DNA of 64,000 nt from Methylocystis iwaonis. GTDB lineage: Bacteria > Pseudomonadota > Alphaproteobacteria > Rhizobiales > Beijerinckiaceae. Location of the stretch: NCBI RefSeq assembly GCF_027925385.1, contig NZ_AP027142.1, positions 2,586,001 through 2,650,000 on the forward strand, written 5' to 3'. The notes beneath the pieces are model-generated. The model ran no database searches and was not told the DNA's origin. It saw only the letters and a list, made by a program, of their open reading frames with translations. Of this stretch, positions 33,407 through 43,947 are shown one piece after another. Each line of letters opens with the position of its first letter. Position 1 is the stretch's first letter. A program made the translations under genes and the position numbers.

Positions 33407-36026
33407 TGACAATCCTCTTCGGCACGAGAATGAACTTCTTCAAAGGCTTGCCCTCGATGGCGCGGATGACGCCCTCCTGAGCCAGCGCCTCCTGGCGAAT
33501 GGTTTCCTCGTCGGCGTCATGCGCCACGAGAATTTCCGCGCGCTTCTTGCCGTTCACCTGCACAGGCAAGCTTATCATATCCTGCGCCACGAGCGCCGGC
33601 TCGGCAATGGGCCACGGCGCCTCAGATACTAGGCCTTTGTGACCAAGATCCTTCCAGCATTCCTCGGCCACATGCGGCGTCATCGGCGCGACGAGGCGCG
33701 CCAGCGCATCCGCCGCCTCGCGGAAGGCGAAGGCGAGATCGGCTCCGACAGGGGTTTCCGTCACGGCGTCGAGCGCCGCTGTCAGCTCATTCACATATTC
33801 GCGGATGCGGGCGATGGCGCTGTTGAAGCGCAGGCGCTCGATATTCTCGCTCACCTGGGCGACGGTCTTATGCGTCGCCTTGCGAATTTTGAGCGCCTCT
33901 GGGCCTATCTCCGCCGGCGCCTCCGCCCCGAGAGGCGCGGCCACGCGGCCGAGCTCGCCGGTGATGCGCCACAGGCGCTGGACGAAGCGCCAGGCGCCTT
34001 GCGCACCTTCGTCAGACCAGATCACGTCGCGGTCGGGCGGGCTGTCGGAGAGCACAAAGAGCCGGGCGGTGTCGGCGCCATAGCTTGCCACGATGTCGTC
34101 GGGGTCGACCGTGTTCTTCTTCGACTTCGACATCTTCTCGATGGGACCGATGTCGACCTCGGCGCCGCCGTCGAGCAGGAAGGCGCGGCGGCCCCCCTCC
34201 CCGCTTTCGATGCGGATCGCCGCAGGCGAAACCCACTGCCCGTCAGCGCGGTAGGTCTCGTGCACCACCATGCCCTGTGTGAAGAGTCCGGCGAAGGGCT
34301 CGGAGACCGCCGCATGGCCGCTGTCGCGCATGGCGCGGGCGAAGAAGCGGGAATAGAGCAGATGCAGAATCGCATGCTCGATCCCGCCGATATATTGGTC
34401 GACGGGCAGCCAGCGCTTCAGCGCCTCGGGGCTGGCAGGAGCCTCGGCGTTGTGCGGGTCGGTGAAGCGCGCGTAATACCAGGACGAATCGACAAATGTG
34501 TCCATCGTGTCGGTCTCGCGGCGCGCCGGCTTGCCGCAGGAGGGACAGGGGACGTTCTTCCAGGTCGCATGGCGATCGAGCGGATTGCCCGGCTGGTCGA
34601 AGGTCACGTCCTCGGGCAGCTTCACGGGCAGATCGGCGTCCGGCACCGGCACGGGACCGCAGGTCTCACAATGGATGATAGGGATGGGGCAGCCCCAATA
34701 GCGCTGGCGCGAGACGCCCCAATCGCGCAGCTTGTAGTTCACCTTGCGAGCGCCCTGCGGCGCGTTGAAGAGCGCCGTCGTCTCCAGCCGGTTGGCGATC
34801 TCCTCCTTTGCCACCTCGACGGTGAAGCCATCGAGGAAGGAGGAGTTCACGAGCTTGCCGTCGCCGTCGAAGGCCTCGCCGCTCTTGGCAATTTTGGCTT
34901 CGAGCTCGGCGGGATCGGCGCCCTCGGGGCAGACGACGATTTTGAAGCCCAGGCCGTATTTGGTCGCAAAATCGAGGTCGCGCTGGTCGTGCGCCGGGCA
35001 GCCGAAGATGGCGCCCGTGCCATAGTCCATCAGAATGAAGTTCGCGACATAGACCGGCAGAGACCAGTTCGGATCGAAGGGGTGCGCGACGCGCAGCCCC
35101 GTATCGAAACCCTGCTTCTCGGCGGTCTCGATCGCCTCCGCCGAGGTGCCGCCGCGCCGGCATTCCTCACAGAAGGCGGCGAGCTCCGGGTTCTTCGCGG
35201 CGGCCGCCTTGGCCAGCGGATGGTCGGCGGCGAGCGCGACAAATTTCGCGCCGAAGAGCGTGTCGGGCCGCGTGGTGAAGACCTCGATCTCGCGCGCGTC
35301 GTCGAGCGGCTGCGCGAGCGCGAAGCGGACCAGCATGCCTTCGGAGCGGCCGATCCAATTGCGCTGCATGAGGCGCACCTTGTCGGGCCAGCGCTCCAGC
35401 GTATCGAGCGCCTCCAGAAGCTCAACCGAATAGCTGGTGATCTTCAAGAACCACTGGGTCAGCTCGCGCTGCTCGACAAGCGCGCCGGAGCGCCAGCCGC
35501 GGCCGTCGATCACCTGCTCATTGGCGAGCACGGTCATATCGACCGGGTCCCAATTCACCTTGGATTTCTTGCGGTCGACGATGCCCGCTTTCAGAAAATC
35601 CAGAAAGAGCTTCTGCTGGCGGCCGTAATATTCGGGGTCGCAAGTCGCGATCTCGCGCGACCAGTCGAGCGACAGACCCAGCGTTTTGAGCTGGGCGCGC
35701 ATGGCGGCGATATTGGCGTAGGTCCATTTGGCCGGATGCGCGCCGGTCTGCGCCGCGGCGTTTTCCGCCGGCAGGCCGAAGGCGTCCCAGCCCATGGGAT
35801 GCAGAACGTCGAAGCCCTTGGCGCGCATATAGCGGGCGATGACGTCGCCCATGGAATAGTTGCGCACATGGCCCATATGGAGGCGCCCCGACGGATAGGG
35901 GAACATCTCCAGCACGTAATATTTGGGCGCCTCGGGCTTCGTCCCCGCCTTGAAGACTTGCGCCCCCTCCCAGACCTTCTGCCAGCGCGGCTCGGATTCG
36001 GCGAAATTATAGCGGTCGGGTCTCAT
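33393..36026 (-). CDS. leuS: Leucyl-tRNA synthetase
   Basis: The 877-residue class I enzyme charges tRNA-Leu. The HIGH-type motif is [15 protein letters not shown] near residue 45, a zinc-binding insert has CETCG and [10 protein letters not shown], the CP1 editing domain holds a Thr-rich [12 protein letters not shown] segment, and KMSKSKKN is near residue 632. The C-terminal anticodon-binding helices and the final [11 protein letters not shown] are complete. Length is normal. It heads the leuS-lptE-holA block. Confidence 0.98.
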   Translation of the reverse strand: MRPDRYNFAESEPRWQKVWEGAQVFKAGTKPEAPKYYVLEMFPYPSGRLHMGHVRNYSMGDVIARYMRAKGFDVLHPMGWDAFGLPAENAAAQTGAHPAKWTYANIAAMRAQLKTLGLSLDWSREIATCDPEYYGRQQKLFLDFLKAGIVDRKKSKVNWDPVDMTVLANEQVIDGRGWRSGALVEQRELTQWFLKITSYSVELLEALDTLERWPDKVRLMQRNWIGRSEGMLVRFALAQPLDDAREIEVFTTRPDTLFGAKFVALAADHPLAKAAAAKNPELAAFCEECRRGGTSAEAIETAEKQGFDTGLRVAHPFDPNWSLPVYVANFILMDYGTGAIFGCPAHDQRDLDFATKYGLGFKIVVCPEGADPAELEAKIAKSGEAFDGDGKLVNSSFLDGFTVEVAKEEIANRLETTALFNAPQGARKVNYKLRDWGVSRQRYWGCPIPIIHCETCGPVPVPDADLPVKLPEDVTFDQPGNPLDRHATWKNVPCPSCGKPARRETDTMDTFVDSSWYYARFTDPHNAEAPASPEALKRWLPVDQYIGGIEHAILHLLYSRFFARAMRDSGHAAVSEPFAGLFTQGMVVHETYRADGQWVSPAAIRIESGEGGRRAFLLDGGAEVDIGPIEKMSKSKKNTVDPDDIVASYGADTARLFVLSDSPPDRDVIWSDEGAQGAWRFVQRLWRITGELGRVAAPLGAEAPAEIGPEALKIRKATHKTVAQVSENIERLRFNSAIARIREYVNELTAALDAVTETPVGADLAFAFREAADALARLVAPMTPHVAEECWKDLGHKGLVSEAPWPIAEPALVAQDMISLPVQVNGKKRAEILVAHDADEETIRQEALAQEGVIRAIEGKPLKKFILVPKRIVNVVV

Positions 36027-36142
36027 CTGCGGCGGCTGTCCGGTGGGAGGCGTGAATGTGCGCCTCTAAATGCCGGTCGGGAGGGGGGATGTCAAAGGGG
36101 ACGGCCGCGCCCGATGGGGCCGACAGTGTTATATCTGGCGCC

Positions 36143-36451
36143 ATGGCAGCCCAGGTCCTTTTCAATCCCCTTGCCTATATCGACCGGCTCACGCGCGGCG
36201 GGTTCTCGCCAGAGCAGGCGCGCGCCTCGGCCGAAGCGCTGGAGACCGCCTTTTCCGAAAGCGTGGCGACAAAGACGGACGTCGCCGAACTCAAGCACGG
36301 AACGGACCTGTTGCATCGCGACCTCGCCGAGGCCGAGGCGCGGCTTCGACTGGAGATTTCCCAGTCGAAGAACGACATCTTGCGCTGGGTTTTCGGCTTC
36401 AATCTCGCGCTCATCGGCGCGGTTTTCGCCATCATAAAATTCGCGCACTAA
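36143..36451 (+). CDS. Small coiled-coil membrane-anchored protein (DUF1640/CCDC90-like)
   Basis: The 102-residue protein has an N-terminal helical part (FNPLAYIDRLTRGGFSPEQA), a coiled coil (ALETAFSESVATKTDVAELKH through ISQSKNDILRW) and a C-terminal membrane helix (GFNLALIGAVFAIIKF). This order matches the DUF1640/CCDC90 family, whose mitochondrial members regulate the calcium uniporter; the bacterial role is unknown. The ATG at 36143 fits the family start; an upstream ATG at 36089 lies right after a G-rich stretch. Confidence 0.75.
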   Translation: MAAQVLFNPLAYIDRLTRGGFSPEQARASAEALETAFSESVATKTDVAELKHGTDLLHRDLAEAEARLRLEISQSKNDILRWVFGFNLALIGAVFAIIKFAH

Positions 36452-36524
36452 AAGCCTTGCAGGGTCCCTGCAAGGCCTCACGTGCGGCCCCGGGGCTCCG
36501 ATTCCACAAACCCTACGTAGCCGC

Positions 36525-36654
36525 GTCATGCCCGCGCTTGTCGCGGGCATCCACGCCGGGACATTACGAGAGAAGAAGCGGCGTTGTTCTGCTCATGTTC
36601 TCAGCTTTTCCGTGGCGGCGCGGCGTGGATGGCCGCGACAAGCGCGGCCATGAC
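36525..36654. repeat. Family 2 hairpin repeats, convergent pair 3
   Basis: Units at 36525-36557 and 36622-36654. The stems read GCCCGCG/CGCGGGC in the left unit and GGCCGCG/CGCGGCC in the right, while the other pairs use GGCCGGG/CCCGGCC. Each change is matched on the other side of the stem, so pairing is kept. Confidence 0.9.
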
Positions 36655-36698
36655 GCCGGAACACGTCTGCTCGTTAACCCAAATTCGGAGCCTTGGCT

Positions 36699-37283
36699 TT
36701 ACGCGGCCATTCTCTCCGCCGGCTTCGCCGCGAGCCCCATCGCCACCCAGCCGACGCCCTCGAAGATGAGGTTCACGCCGAGGAAAATCCCCAGGATATA
36801 AAGCCCCGACACGGGCCATTCGGCGAGAATCAGAATGCCGAGCAGCAAGCTCAGGCCGCCAGCCAGCGCGATGAGCTGCCAGCGGCTCAAATCGCGCAAT
36901 TGATAGGCGAGGACGAGCTTCATGATCCCGCCCGCGATCAGCAGCGCGCCGACGAGCGCCGTCAGCGACATGGCCGCGACGAGCGGATAGCGCGCGGTCG
37001 CCAATCCCGCGAAGACCGTAATCGCGCCGACGACGCCCCATAGCACGGCGCGTCCCACGGGGCGAATATGAAAGGCGGTAACGATCTCCCAGCCGCCCGC
37101 GACGACCATCGCCGCGGCGATATAGATCACGGTGACGATCGTCGCCGCAAAGACGTTGAACAGCGCAAAGACGCCGCCGGCGATAAAGAGCGCGCCCAAG
37201 GCGACGATCCAACCCCATTTGGCCCGGCAATGGGCGGTGTGGACGGCAAAAGGTTCGGTGGAAGAGGCTTCGATATGGGTCAT
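36699..37283 (-). CDS. HdeD family membrane protein (DUF308)
   Basis: The 194-residue protein has six predicted membrane helices in the paired pattern of HdeD: WIVALGALFIAGGVFALF, ATIVTVIYIAAAMVVAGG, AVLWGVVGAITVFAGLA and three more, with Gly-rich turns. HdeD is linked to acid resistance in enteric bacteria; in alphaproteobacteria the role is unknown. The ATG at 37283 follows GGGAGGTTGAAA. It is divergent from the YggS-like gene. Confidence 0.88.
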   Translation of the reverse strand: MTHIEASSTEPFAVHTAHCRAKWGWIVALGALFIAGGVFALFNVFAATIVTVIYIAAAMVVAGGWEIVTAFHIRPVGRAVLWGVVGAITVFAGLATARYPLVAAMSLTALVGALLIAGGIMKLVLAYQLRDLSRWQLIALAGGLSLLLGILILAEWPVSGLYILGIFLGVNLIFEGVGWVAMGLAAKPAERMAA

Positions 37284-37487
37284 TTTCAACCTCCCGGCCG
37301 CGCCGCTCCGTTGGCGGCGGCAAACATCGCAGACCTAACGGCTTCGAGAGGAAGGGGTTCCCTATGCGTAAGCTCCGGCGCCCTCGATCGCGGCAAAAGC
37401 GCTATCGGGGCGTCTCATTCTTCCAGCCCATGGATTTTCGACCTCGGCCGTAATATCCGTTCAGCGAGCCCCCGCGAGAGTGAGCCA

Positions 37488-38162
37488 TTGTCCATCATCG
37501 ACCGCCTGAACAACGCCAAAGACGCCATCGCGCGCGCCGCCTCGGATTGCGGCCGCGACCCCGCGACCGTCACGCTCGTCTGCGTGACGAAGACCTTCCC
37601 GGCCGAGGATGTGCTGCCGCTGCTCGACGCCGGCCAGCGCGTCTTCGGCGAGAACCGCGTGCAGGAGGCCATGGGCAAATGGCCAGCGCTGCGCGAGAAG
37701 TTCCCGGGGATCGAGCTGCATCTCATCGGCCCGCTGCAATCCAATAAGACCAAGGAAGCCGTCGAGACCTTCGATGTGATCCAGAGCGTCGACCGCGAGA
37801 AGATTGCGCAGGCCCTTGCCGAGGAGATGACGAAACAGGGCAAGCGCCCGCGCCTCTTCATTCAGGTCAACACCGGCGCCGAGCCGCAGAAGGCGGGCGT
37901 CTTGCCGCAGGACGCCGACGCCTTCTTCGCCGCCTGCCGCGACAAATACGGGCTCGAGATTTCGGGGCTCATGTGCGTGCCGCCGGTCGACGAGCAGGCC
38001 TCGCCGCATTTCGCGCTGCTCGCGGATATCGCCAGGCGCAATGGCGTGCCGGAGCTCTCCATGGGCATGAGCTCGGATTTCGAGCTCGCGATCCAGCTCG
38101 GAGCCACTTATGTCCGCGTGGGGTCGGCGATCATGGGGGCGCGGGAGTACCCGCAGGCCTGA
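37488..38162 (+). CDS. YggS/PLPBP family pyridoxal-5-phosphate homeostasis protein
   Basis: The 224-residue protein binds PLP and buffers its supply. CVTKTFPAEDVLPLLDAG contains the PLP-binding Lys, FGENRVQEAMGKWPAL and HLIGPLQSNKTKEAV are family marks, and the C-terminal LSMGMSSDFELAIQLGATYVRVG is the phosphate-binding signature. Length is normal. The TTG at 37488 fits the family N-terminus (SIIDRLNNAK) with GAGAGTGAG upstream; the frame is open far upstream but unlike the family. The IS4 element lies 30 bp after its stop. Confidence 0.92.
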   Translation: MSIIDRLNNAKDAIARAASDCGRDPATVTLVCVTKTFPAEDVLPLLDAGQRVFGENRVQEAMGKWPALREKFPGIELHLIGPLQSNKTKEAVETFDVIQSVDREKIAQALAEEMTKQGKRPRLFIQVNTGAEPQKAGVLPQDADAFFAACRDKYGLEISGLMCVPPVDEQASPHFALLADIARRNGVPELSMGMSSDFELAIQLGATYVRVGSAIMGAREYPQA

Positions 38163-38183
38163 CCCCCTCCCTGTCCCTCCCCC

Positions 38184-38192
38184 GTTTCACGC
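38184..38192. repeat. Left 9-bp target-site duplication of the IS4-family element
   Basis: CGTTTCACG lies directly before the left terminal repeat and is repeated exactly at 39482-39490 after the right end. The two copies define the insertion edges. Confidence 0.92.
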
Positions 38193-39481
38193 AGGGCTGT
38201 CCGGGGAATGAGTCGAAAGGTCGCGGGCGCATGCCCGGTTTTCCCGACGGTTGTCGGGTATTTTCCGGTTGTCGAGACTGGAAAAAAGGACCGGACATGC
38301 CCGTGCACTCTACTGTATTCGCCCAACTGCTCAAGCCGGTCGATCGGCGCGCCTTCAAGCAGATCGTCGAGCGGCATGGCGGCGACGCCTACGACAAATC
38401 CTTCAAGAGCTGGGATCACCTCGTCGCGCTCATCTACGCCCAGCTTGCCGGGGTCTCCAGCCTGCGCGCCCTCGTTCCCGCCTTCAACGCCGACGCGCGC
38501 GCGCATTATCACCTCGGGACGCGGCGGCTCGCGCGCACGACCCTTTCCGACGCCAACGCCCGCCGGCCCGTCGCCGTCTTCGCCGATCTCTTCGCCATGC
38601 TCTCCGGCGCGCTCGACCGTCATACGCGCCGGGAGGGCGCGGACATGATCCGCCTCATCGATTCGACGCCCATCCCTTTGAGCAAATTCCTCGATTACGC
38701 CCGCTCCAACGGCCGCACTCACGGCCTCAAAATGCACGTGGTCCATGACCCGCGCGCCAATCGGCCCCTTCGCGCGGAAGTCACGCCCGCCAATGTGAAC
38801 GACATAGAGATCGGCAAGAAAACCGATATCGAGCCGGGCGCCGCTTATGTCTTCGACAAAGGCTATTGCGACTATCGCTGGTGGACCGAGATCGCCGCGC
38901 AAGGCGCTTTCTTCGTCACCCGGCCGAAGGCGAACGCCCGCTTCCGGGCGATCGCCGCCCGCCCGCTCGACCCCGAAAGCGCGCGGGGCGACGGCTTCGC
39001 CGTGATCGCCGACGAGGAGGTGGCGCTGGCCAGCAAAGGCGATTCCAAGCTGCCCATGCCGCTGCGGCGCATCACCGTGGAAAGAGACGAGGCCAAAGGC
39101 CGCATCGTCCTCATCGTCAACGACATGCGCCGCCCGGCCGCGGAAATCGCCGCGCTCTACAAGGGCCGCTGGGCAATCGAGCTGCTGTTCCGTTGGATCA
39201 AGCAGCATCTCAACATCAAGAGCTTCATCGGCGAGGCCGAAAACGCCGTGCGCCTGCAGCTCTTCGCCGCGATGATCGCCTTCACCCTGCTGCGCATCGC
39301 CGCCTGCGTCCACAAGATCGACATGGCGGCACTGCGTTTCGCCGAGCTCGTCGGCCGCTTCCTCTTCGACCGCCGGCCGATCGCGCTTATCGACAAGCCG
39401 CCAATCAGGCCCAAGCCCGGCCGAGACTTCTCTAGTCTGCAGCTCCAGCTCGCGGCCCTATGATTTCCCCGGACAGCCCTG
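38193..39481 (+). mobile_element. Complete IS4-family insertion sequence (1289 bp)
   Basis: The element is bounded by terminal inverted repeats, CAGGGCTGTCCGGGGA at the left and TCCCCGGACAGCCCTG at the right. A 9-bp direct duplication (CGTTTCACG) lies outside them. It carries a single full-length transposase. Exact duplications and an intact ORF point to a recent insertion. Its target is the tip of a C-rich palindromic repeat, CTCCCCCGTTTCACGGGAG, closely like the uninterrupted copy at 55882-55998. It does not break a gene. Confidence 0.95.
38297..39463 (+). CDS. IS4-family transposase (DUF4372 and DDE domains)
   Basis: The 388-residue transposase opens with a DUF4372 domain (STVFAQLLKPVDRRAFKQIV, WDHLVALIYAQLAGVSSLR) followed by the DDE_Tnp_1 catalytic fold. 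The triad is visible in MIRLIDSTPI, VFDKGYCDYRWW and the Glu of the YREK-like RWAIELLFRWIKQHL region. It starts at the ATG 104 bp inside the left end and is complete, so it is likely active. The frame is open upstream of the left repeat but that part belongs to the flank. Confidence 0.93.
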   Translation: MPVHSTVFAQLLKPVDRRAFKQIVERHGGDAYDKSFKSWDHLVALIYAQLAGVSSLRALVPAFNADARAHYHLGTRRLARTTLSDANARRPVAVFADLFAMLSGALDRHTRREGADMIRLIDSTPIPLSKFLDYARSNGRTHGLKMHVVHDPRANRPLRAEVTPANVNDIEIGKKTDIEPGAAYVFDKGYCDYRWWTEIAAQGAFFVTRPKANARFRAIAARPLDPESARGDGFAVIADEEVALASKGDSKLPMPLRRITVERDEAKGRIVLIVNDMRRPAAEIAALYKGRWAIELLFRWIKQHLNIKSFIGEAENAVRLQLFAAMIAFTLLRIAACVHKIDMAALRFAELVGRFLFDRRPIALIDKPPIRPKPGRDFSSLQLQLAAL

Positions 39482-39490
39482 CGTTTCACG
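39482..39490. repeat. Right 9-bp target-site duplication of the IS4-family element
   Basis: CGTTTCACG follows the right terminal repeat and matches 38184-38192 exactly. The interrupted C-rich repeat continues to about 39577 with CCCTCTCCCGCGAAGCGGGGGAGGG. Confidence 0.92.
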
Positions 39491-39586
39491 GGAGAGGGGA
39501 CGCTCACGATCAGCATTCTATAGGGAGGCGCCAATCTACTCCCTCTCCCGCGAAGCGGGGGAGGGTTGGGGAGGGGGTAAGCAGCG

Positions 39587-40117
39587 TCAGCCAATCACGA
39601 TAGCCGCCTTCCGCCCCAGCCTCGGCGCGAGCCGCGCCATGTCGCGCGCCCGCAGCGCCACGCAGCCGGCGGTCGGCCCCAACTCCTCCGTCGCAATGTG
39701 AAAGAAAATCGCGCTGCCCCTGCCCCGCACGCGTGGGCGAATATTGTAATCCATCACCCCAACGAGATCGTAGAGCCGATCGTTACGCCACATCTCCTCA
39801 TGGCTTAGCCGCGACGGCGTCTTGAGCGGGCGGTTGTAGAGAAAGCTTCCCGGATCATCGCACCAGATATCGTCGCGCCGAGTCAGCCGCCAGGGCGCGC
39901 GCAAGGGCGCAGGCTTCCTCGAATAGAAACGCAAAATCCGCCAGCGCCCGGCCGGCGTCGCGCCGTCGCCCTCGCACTTTTGATGCGTGACGCCCGCGCG
40001 GCCGATGGCGCAAGGGATCACCAGCGCGCCGGCGATCAGCCGCCCTTCATGCGGCTTGCCGCCGATGCGCCGGGCGACGCGGAGGATCGAGAGGCTCATT
40101 GCGCGAAATCGAGGCAT
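39587..40117 (-). CDS. L,D-transpeptidase (YkuD-domain) family protein
   Basis: The 176-residue protein has the YkuD catalytic block FFHIATEELGPTAGCVALRARDM, in which the Cys of AGCVAL is the nucleophile and the His of FFHIA is its partner. Most members read SHGCIRL here. Other family features are PAGRWRIL near the start and WCDDPGSFLYNRP. The enzyme forms 3-3 cross-links or attaches proteins to peptidoglycan. No clear signal peptide is seen; starts at 40117 and 40099 are both possible. It diverges from a response-regulator-like gene. Confidence 0.83.
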   Translation of the reverse strand: MPRFRAMSLSILRVARRIGGKPHEGRLIAGALVIPCAIGRAGVTHQKCEGDGATPAGRWRILRFYSRKPAPLRAPWRLTRRDDIWCDDPGSFLYNRPLKTPSRLSHEEMWRNDRLYDLVGVMDYNIRPRVRGRGSAIFFHIATEELGPTAGCVALRARDMARLAPRLGRKAAIVIG

Positions 40118-40171
40118 GGACCAAGATCGCCTTTCCGTTTCCCGCTCTATAGCAAAGATCGCGCGCCTTTC

Positions 40172-40747
40172 ATGGTCCGACGTCTGCTCATCGCTGCCAG
40201 TCCGGGGCTCTTTGCAAGCCTCGCGCAGCAATTCTCGGCGCTCGGGGGGCATGAGTTGCGCGCGCTCGCCGAGGTGGGCGCCTCTCCCGCAGAGGCGGAT
40301 GCGGCGGTTCTCGACGGCGCCTTTTGCGACGCGCCCGCACTGGCGCGCGCGCTGAGGGACGCGGGCTTTGCCGGGCCGATCGTCATTATCGGCGACGCGG
40401 CGCCCGACGCCGACGCGGCCCTGGCCCGCCCTTTCCGCTTCGCCGACCTTCTCGCCGCCCTCGCGCCGGCGCCGCTGGAAACGCCGGACCTCGGCGCGCG
40501 GCTCACGGAAAAGGAGGCGGCCATCCTCGATCGGCTCATCCGGGCAAGAGGCGCGATCGTCACAAAGGCCGAACTCCTGGCCGATGTCTGGGGCTATGGT
40601 CCGAGCGTCTCGACGCGAACCTTGGAAACCCATATTCATCGGCTGCGGAAGAAAGTAGAAACCGACCCGCGGCGCCCGCAGAAACTGCTGACCGAGGACG
40701 GCGGCTACCGGATCGAAAAATGGAGAGCGGCGAACCTCCCGCCATAA
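40172..40747 (+). CDS. Atypical OmpR-type response regulator
   Basis: The 191-residue protein has an N-terminal receiver-like domain and a C-terminal winged-helix DNA-binding domain (LTEKEAAILDRLIRARGAIV, then GPSVSTRTLETHIHRLRKKVE). The receiver lacks the acidic pair (its first strand reads LLIAASPG), retains an Asp at the phosphoacceptor position (AVLDGAF, Asp48), and has RPFRF where KPF is expected. Phosphorylation is therefore doubtful and it may act without a kinase. The gene is followed 34 bp later by a cyclic-nucleotide-binding protein. Confidence 0.85.
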   Translation: MVRRLLIAASPGLFASLAQQFSALGGHELRALAEVGASPAEADAAVLDGAFCDAPALARALRDAGFAGPIVIIGDAAPDADAALARPFRFADLLAALAPAPLETPDLGARLTEKEAAILDRLIRARGAIVTKAELLADVWGYGPSVSTRTLETHIHRLRKKVETDPRRPQKLLTEDGGYRIEKWRAANLPP

Positions 40748-40781
40748 AAAAGCGGCATAAGTCGCGCTTGCTGAAAATCAA

Positions 40782-41231
40782 ATGGCTCCGGACGACGACA
40801 TCGACAATCTGACGCGCATTCCGCTCTTCGCGATTTTCGAAGGAAGCGCGTTGCGCAAACTGGCGCTCTCCTCGGAGACGCGACTCTTTCGTTCGGGAGA
40901 CACGCTGTTCCGGCGCGGCGAGGAATCCGACGGGGGCTATATTCTGGCCATGGGCTCGGTCGGTCTTCTACCTTACGACGACGCGCGCCCGCCGAGCCAC
41001 ATCCTGCGTCCCTGGGCGCTGATCGGCGAAACTGCTCTGGTGGCGCCCTCGCGGCGGTCCGTGACGGCGCGCGCGATGGAGCCGACGACGGCGCTCAAGA
41101 TCGGGCGCGCCATGTTCCACCAGATTCTCGAACAATATCCGTCCACTGCGGCGCGGACGCGGGACTTCTTCCGCGACCGCCTCGTCAACTTCACCCGCCA
41201 GGCGATGACGGGACTTTCGGCCAGCGAGTAA
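40782..41231 (+). CDS. Cyclic-nucleotide-binding domain protein without DNA-binding domain
   Basis: The 149-residue protein is a single Crp-type cNMP-binding fold: FAIFEGSALRKLAL, FRSGDTLFRRGEESDGGYILAMGSVGLL, LIGETALVAPSRRSVTARAME and a C-terminal helix. It stops before any HTH region. The canonical GE...PRSATV phosphate cassette is altered to GETALVAPSRRSVTA. It may sense a ligand and act on a partner, perhaps the neighbouring regulator. Confidence 0.83.
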   Translation: MAPDDDIDNLTRIPLFAIFEGSALRKLALSSETRLFRSGDTLFRRGEESDGGYILAMGSVGLLPYDDARPPSHILRPWALIGETALVAPSRRSVTARAMEPTTALKIGRAMFHQILEQYPSTAARTRDFFRDRLVNFTRQAMTGLSASE

Positions 41232-41377
41232 TCCGTATTTTCACCAATTGAGAAAAGAAACGCGCGCGCCACTCGACGGGCGGCGATTCAGGTTTAGATT
41301 CGAGTGTATTGACGCTCGAGTTCTGTGGGCTGTTGCGTCGCGTCTTCGCCGCGTCGCCCGCAAATTGGGAGGTGCAT

Positions 41378-41758
41378 ATGCGTAAGAGCCTGAAATTAGC
41401 GCTTTCCGGCGCCCTGATCGGCGCCACGGCGATGACGGCGATCCCCACCGAAGTTCTCGCCGGTCCGATGGGCGTCGCCCCGCCGTCGACTGTGGGTCTC
41501 TCGGCCCCGGTCGATCAGGTCTGGTACCGCCGCGGCTATCGCTATGGCTATCGCCGGCCCTATTACGGGGGCTATTATCGCCGCGGCTACAACCCCGGCG
41601 CGGCGGTTGCGGCTGGCGTGGGCCTCGGCCTCCTCGGCGCGGGCCTCGCCGCCTCAAGCAGCGGCTATTACGGCGGCTACTACCCCTATTACGGCGGCGG
41701 CTATTATCCCTACGGATATGGCTACGCCTATCCTGCCTATAATTATTGGGGCTGGTGA
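41378..41758 (+). CDS. Secreted Gly/Tyr-rich low-complexity protein
   Basis: The 126-residue protein has a signal peptide ending VLA at about residue 28. The mature part is full of Tyr, Gly and Arg (RRGYRYGYRRPYYGG, GYYGGYYPYYGGGYYPYGYG), with one Ala/Gly hydrophobic stretch (AVAAGVGLGLLGAGLAA) that could be membrane-active. Similar small YG-rich exported proteins are common in Hyphomicrobiales but have no known role. GGGAGGT precedes the ATG. The downstream region carries a hairpin repeat and a terminator. Confidence 0.78.
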   Translation: MRKSLKLALSGALIGATAMTAIPTEVLAGPMGVAPPSTVGLSAPVDQVWYRRGYRYGYRRPYYGGYYRRGYNPGAAVAAGVGLGLLGAGLAASSSGYYGGYYPYYGGGYYPYGYGYAYPAYNYWGW

Positions 41759-41784
41759 GTTCGCCGCTGACAAAGCGGCGGTAA

Positions 41785-43662
<1,878 letters not shown>

Positions 43663-43675
43663 CGCGGGCTGGAGT

Positions 43676-43926
43676 TTGGTGAACAGCTCGCATTGGGGCG
43701 CGTATTCCCGGCGGGCTGAAAGCCCGACCGGGAATCCGGAGCCACAAAAGCGCTGGTTTTACCCAGCGCCCATCATTGCGAGCGAAGCGAAGCAATCCAG
43801 GACAGCGATGCGGCCCTGGATTGCTTCGTCGGCTCCGCCTCCTCGCAATGACGGCGGTGATTTTCCTGTGTGTCCAAACGGCGCGAGCGTCGGGGATGGC
43901 GCCGAAGCAATTAAGCGATCTCGTAT
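43676..43926 (+). repeat. Composite 3-prime intergenic element, copy C
   Basis: Starting 13 bp after the pgm stop, the plus strand reads GTGAACAGCTCGCATTGG, an ATTCCCGGCGGGC...GCCCGACCGGGAAT hairpin, CACAAAAGCGCTGGTTTT, a family 1 palindrome at 43772-43852, and a distal end GCAATTAAGCGATCTCGTAT. The order is the same as copy A read on the minus strand. Confidence 0.85.
43772..43852. repeat. Family 1 palindromic repeat inside composite element C
   Basis: This copy begins ATCATTGCGAG (one mismatch to the usual GTCATTGCGAG) and ends CTCGCAATGAC. It occupies the same position in composite C as 5333-5413 does in composite A. Confidence 0.9.
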
Positions 43927-43947
43927 CAGTGGTGAGAATTGGCCTTT

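Noticed and set aside
33639..36437. A 932-codon open frame on the plus strand across leuS
   Set aside because: It is antisense to the clearly conserved leuS gene, has no family match by eye, and long antisense frames are normal in GC-rich DNA.
36723..37043. A plus-strand protein across the HdeD gene
   Set aside because: It is the reverse-strand shadow of a well-supported membrane protein and lacks its own initiation signal.
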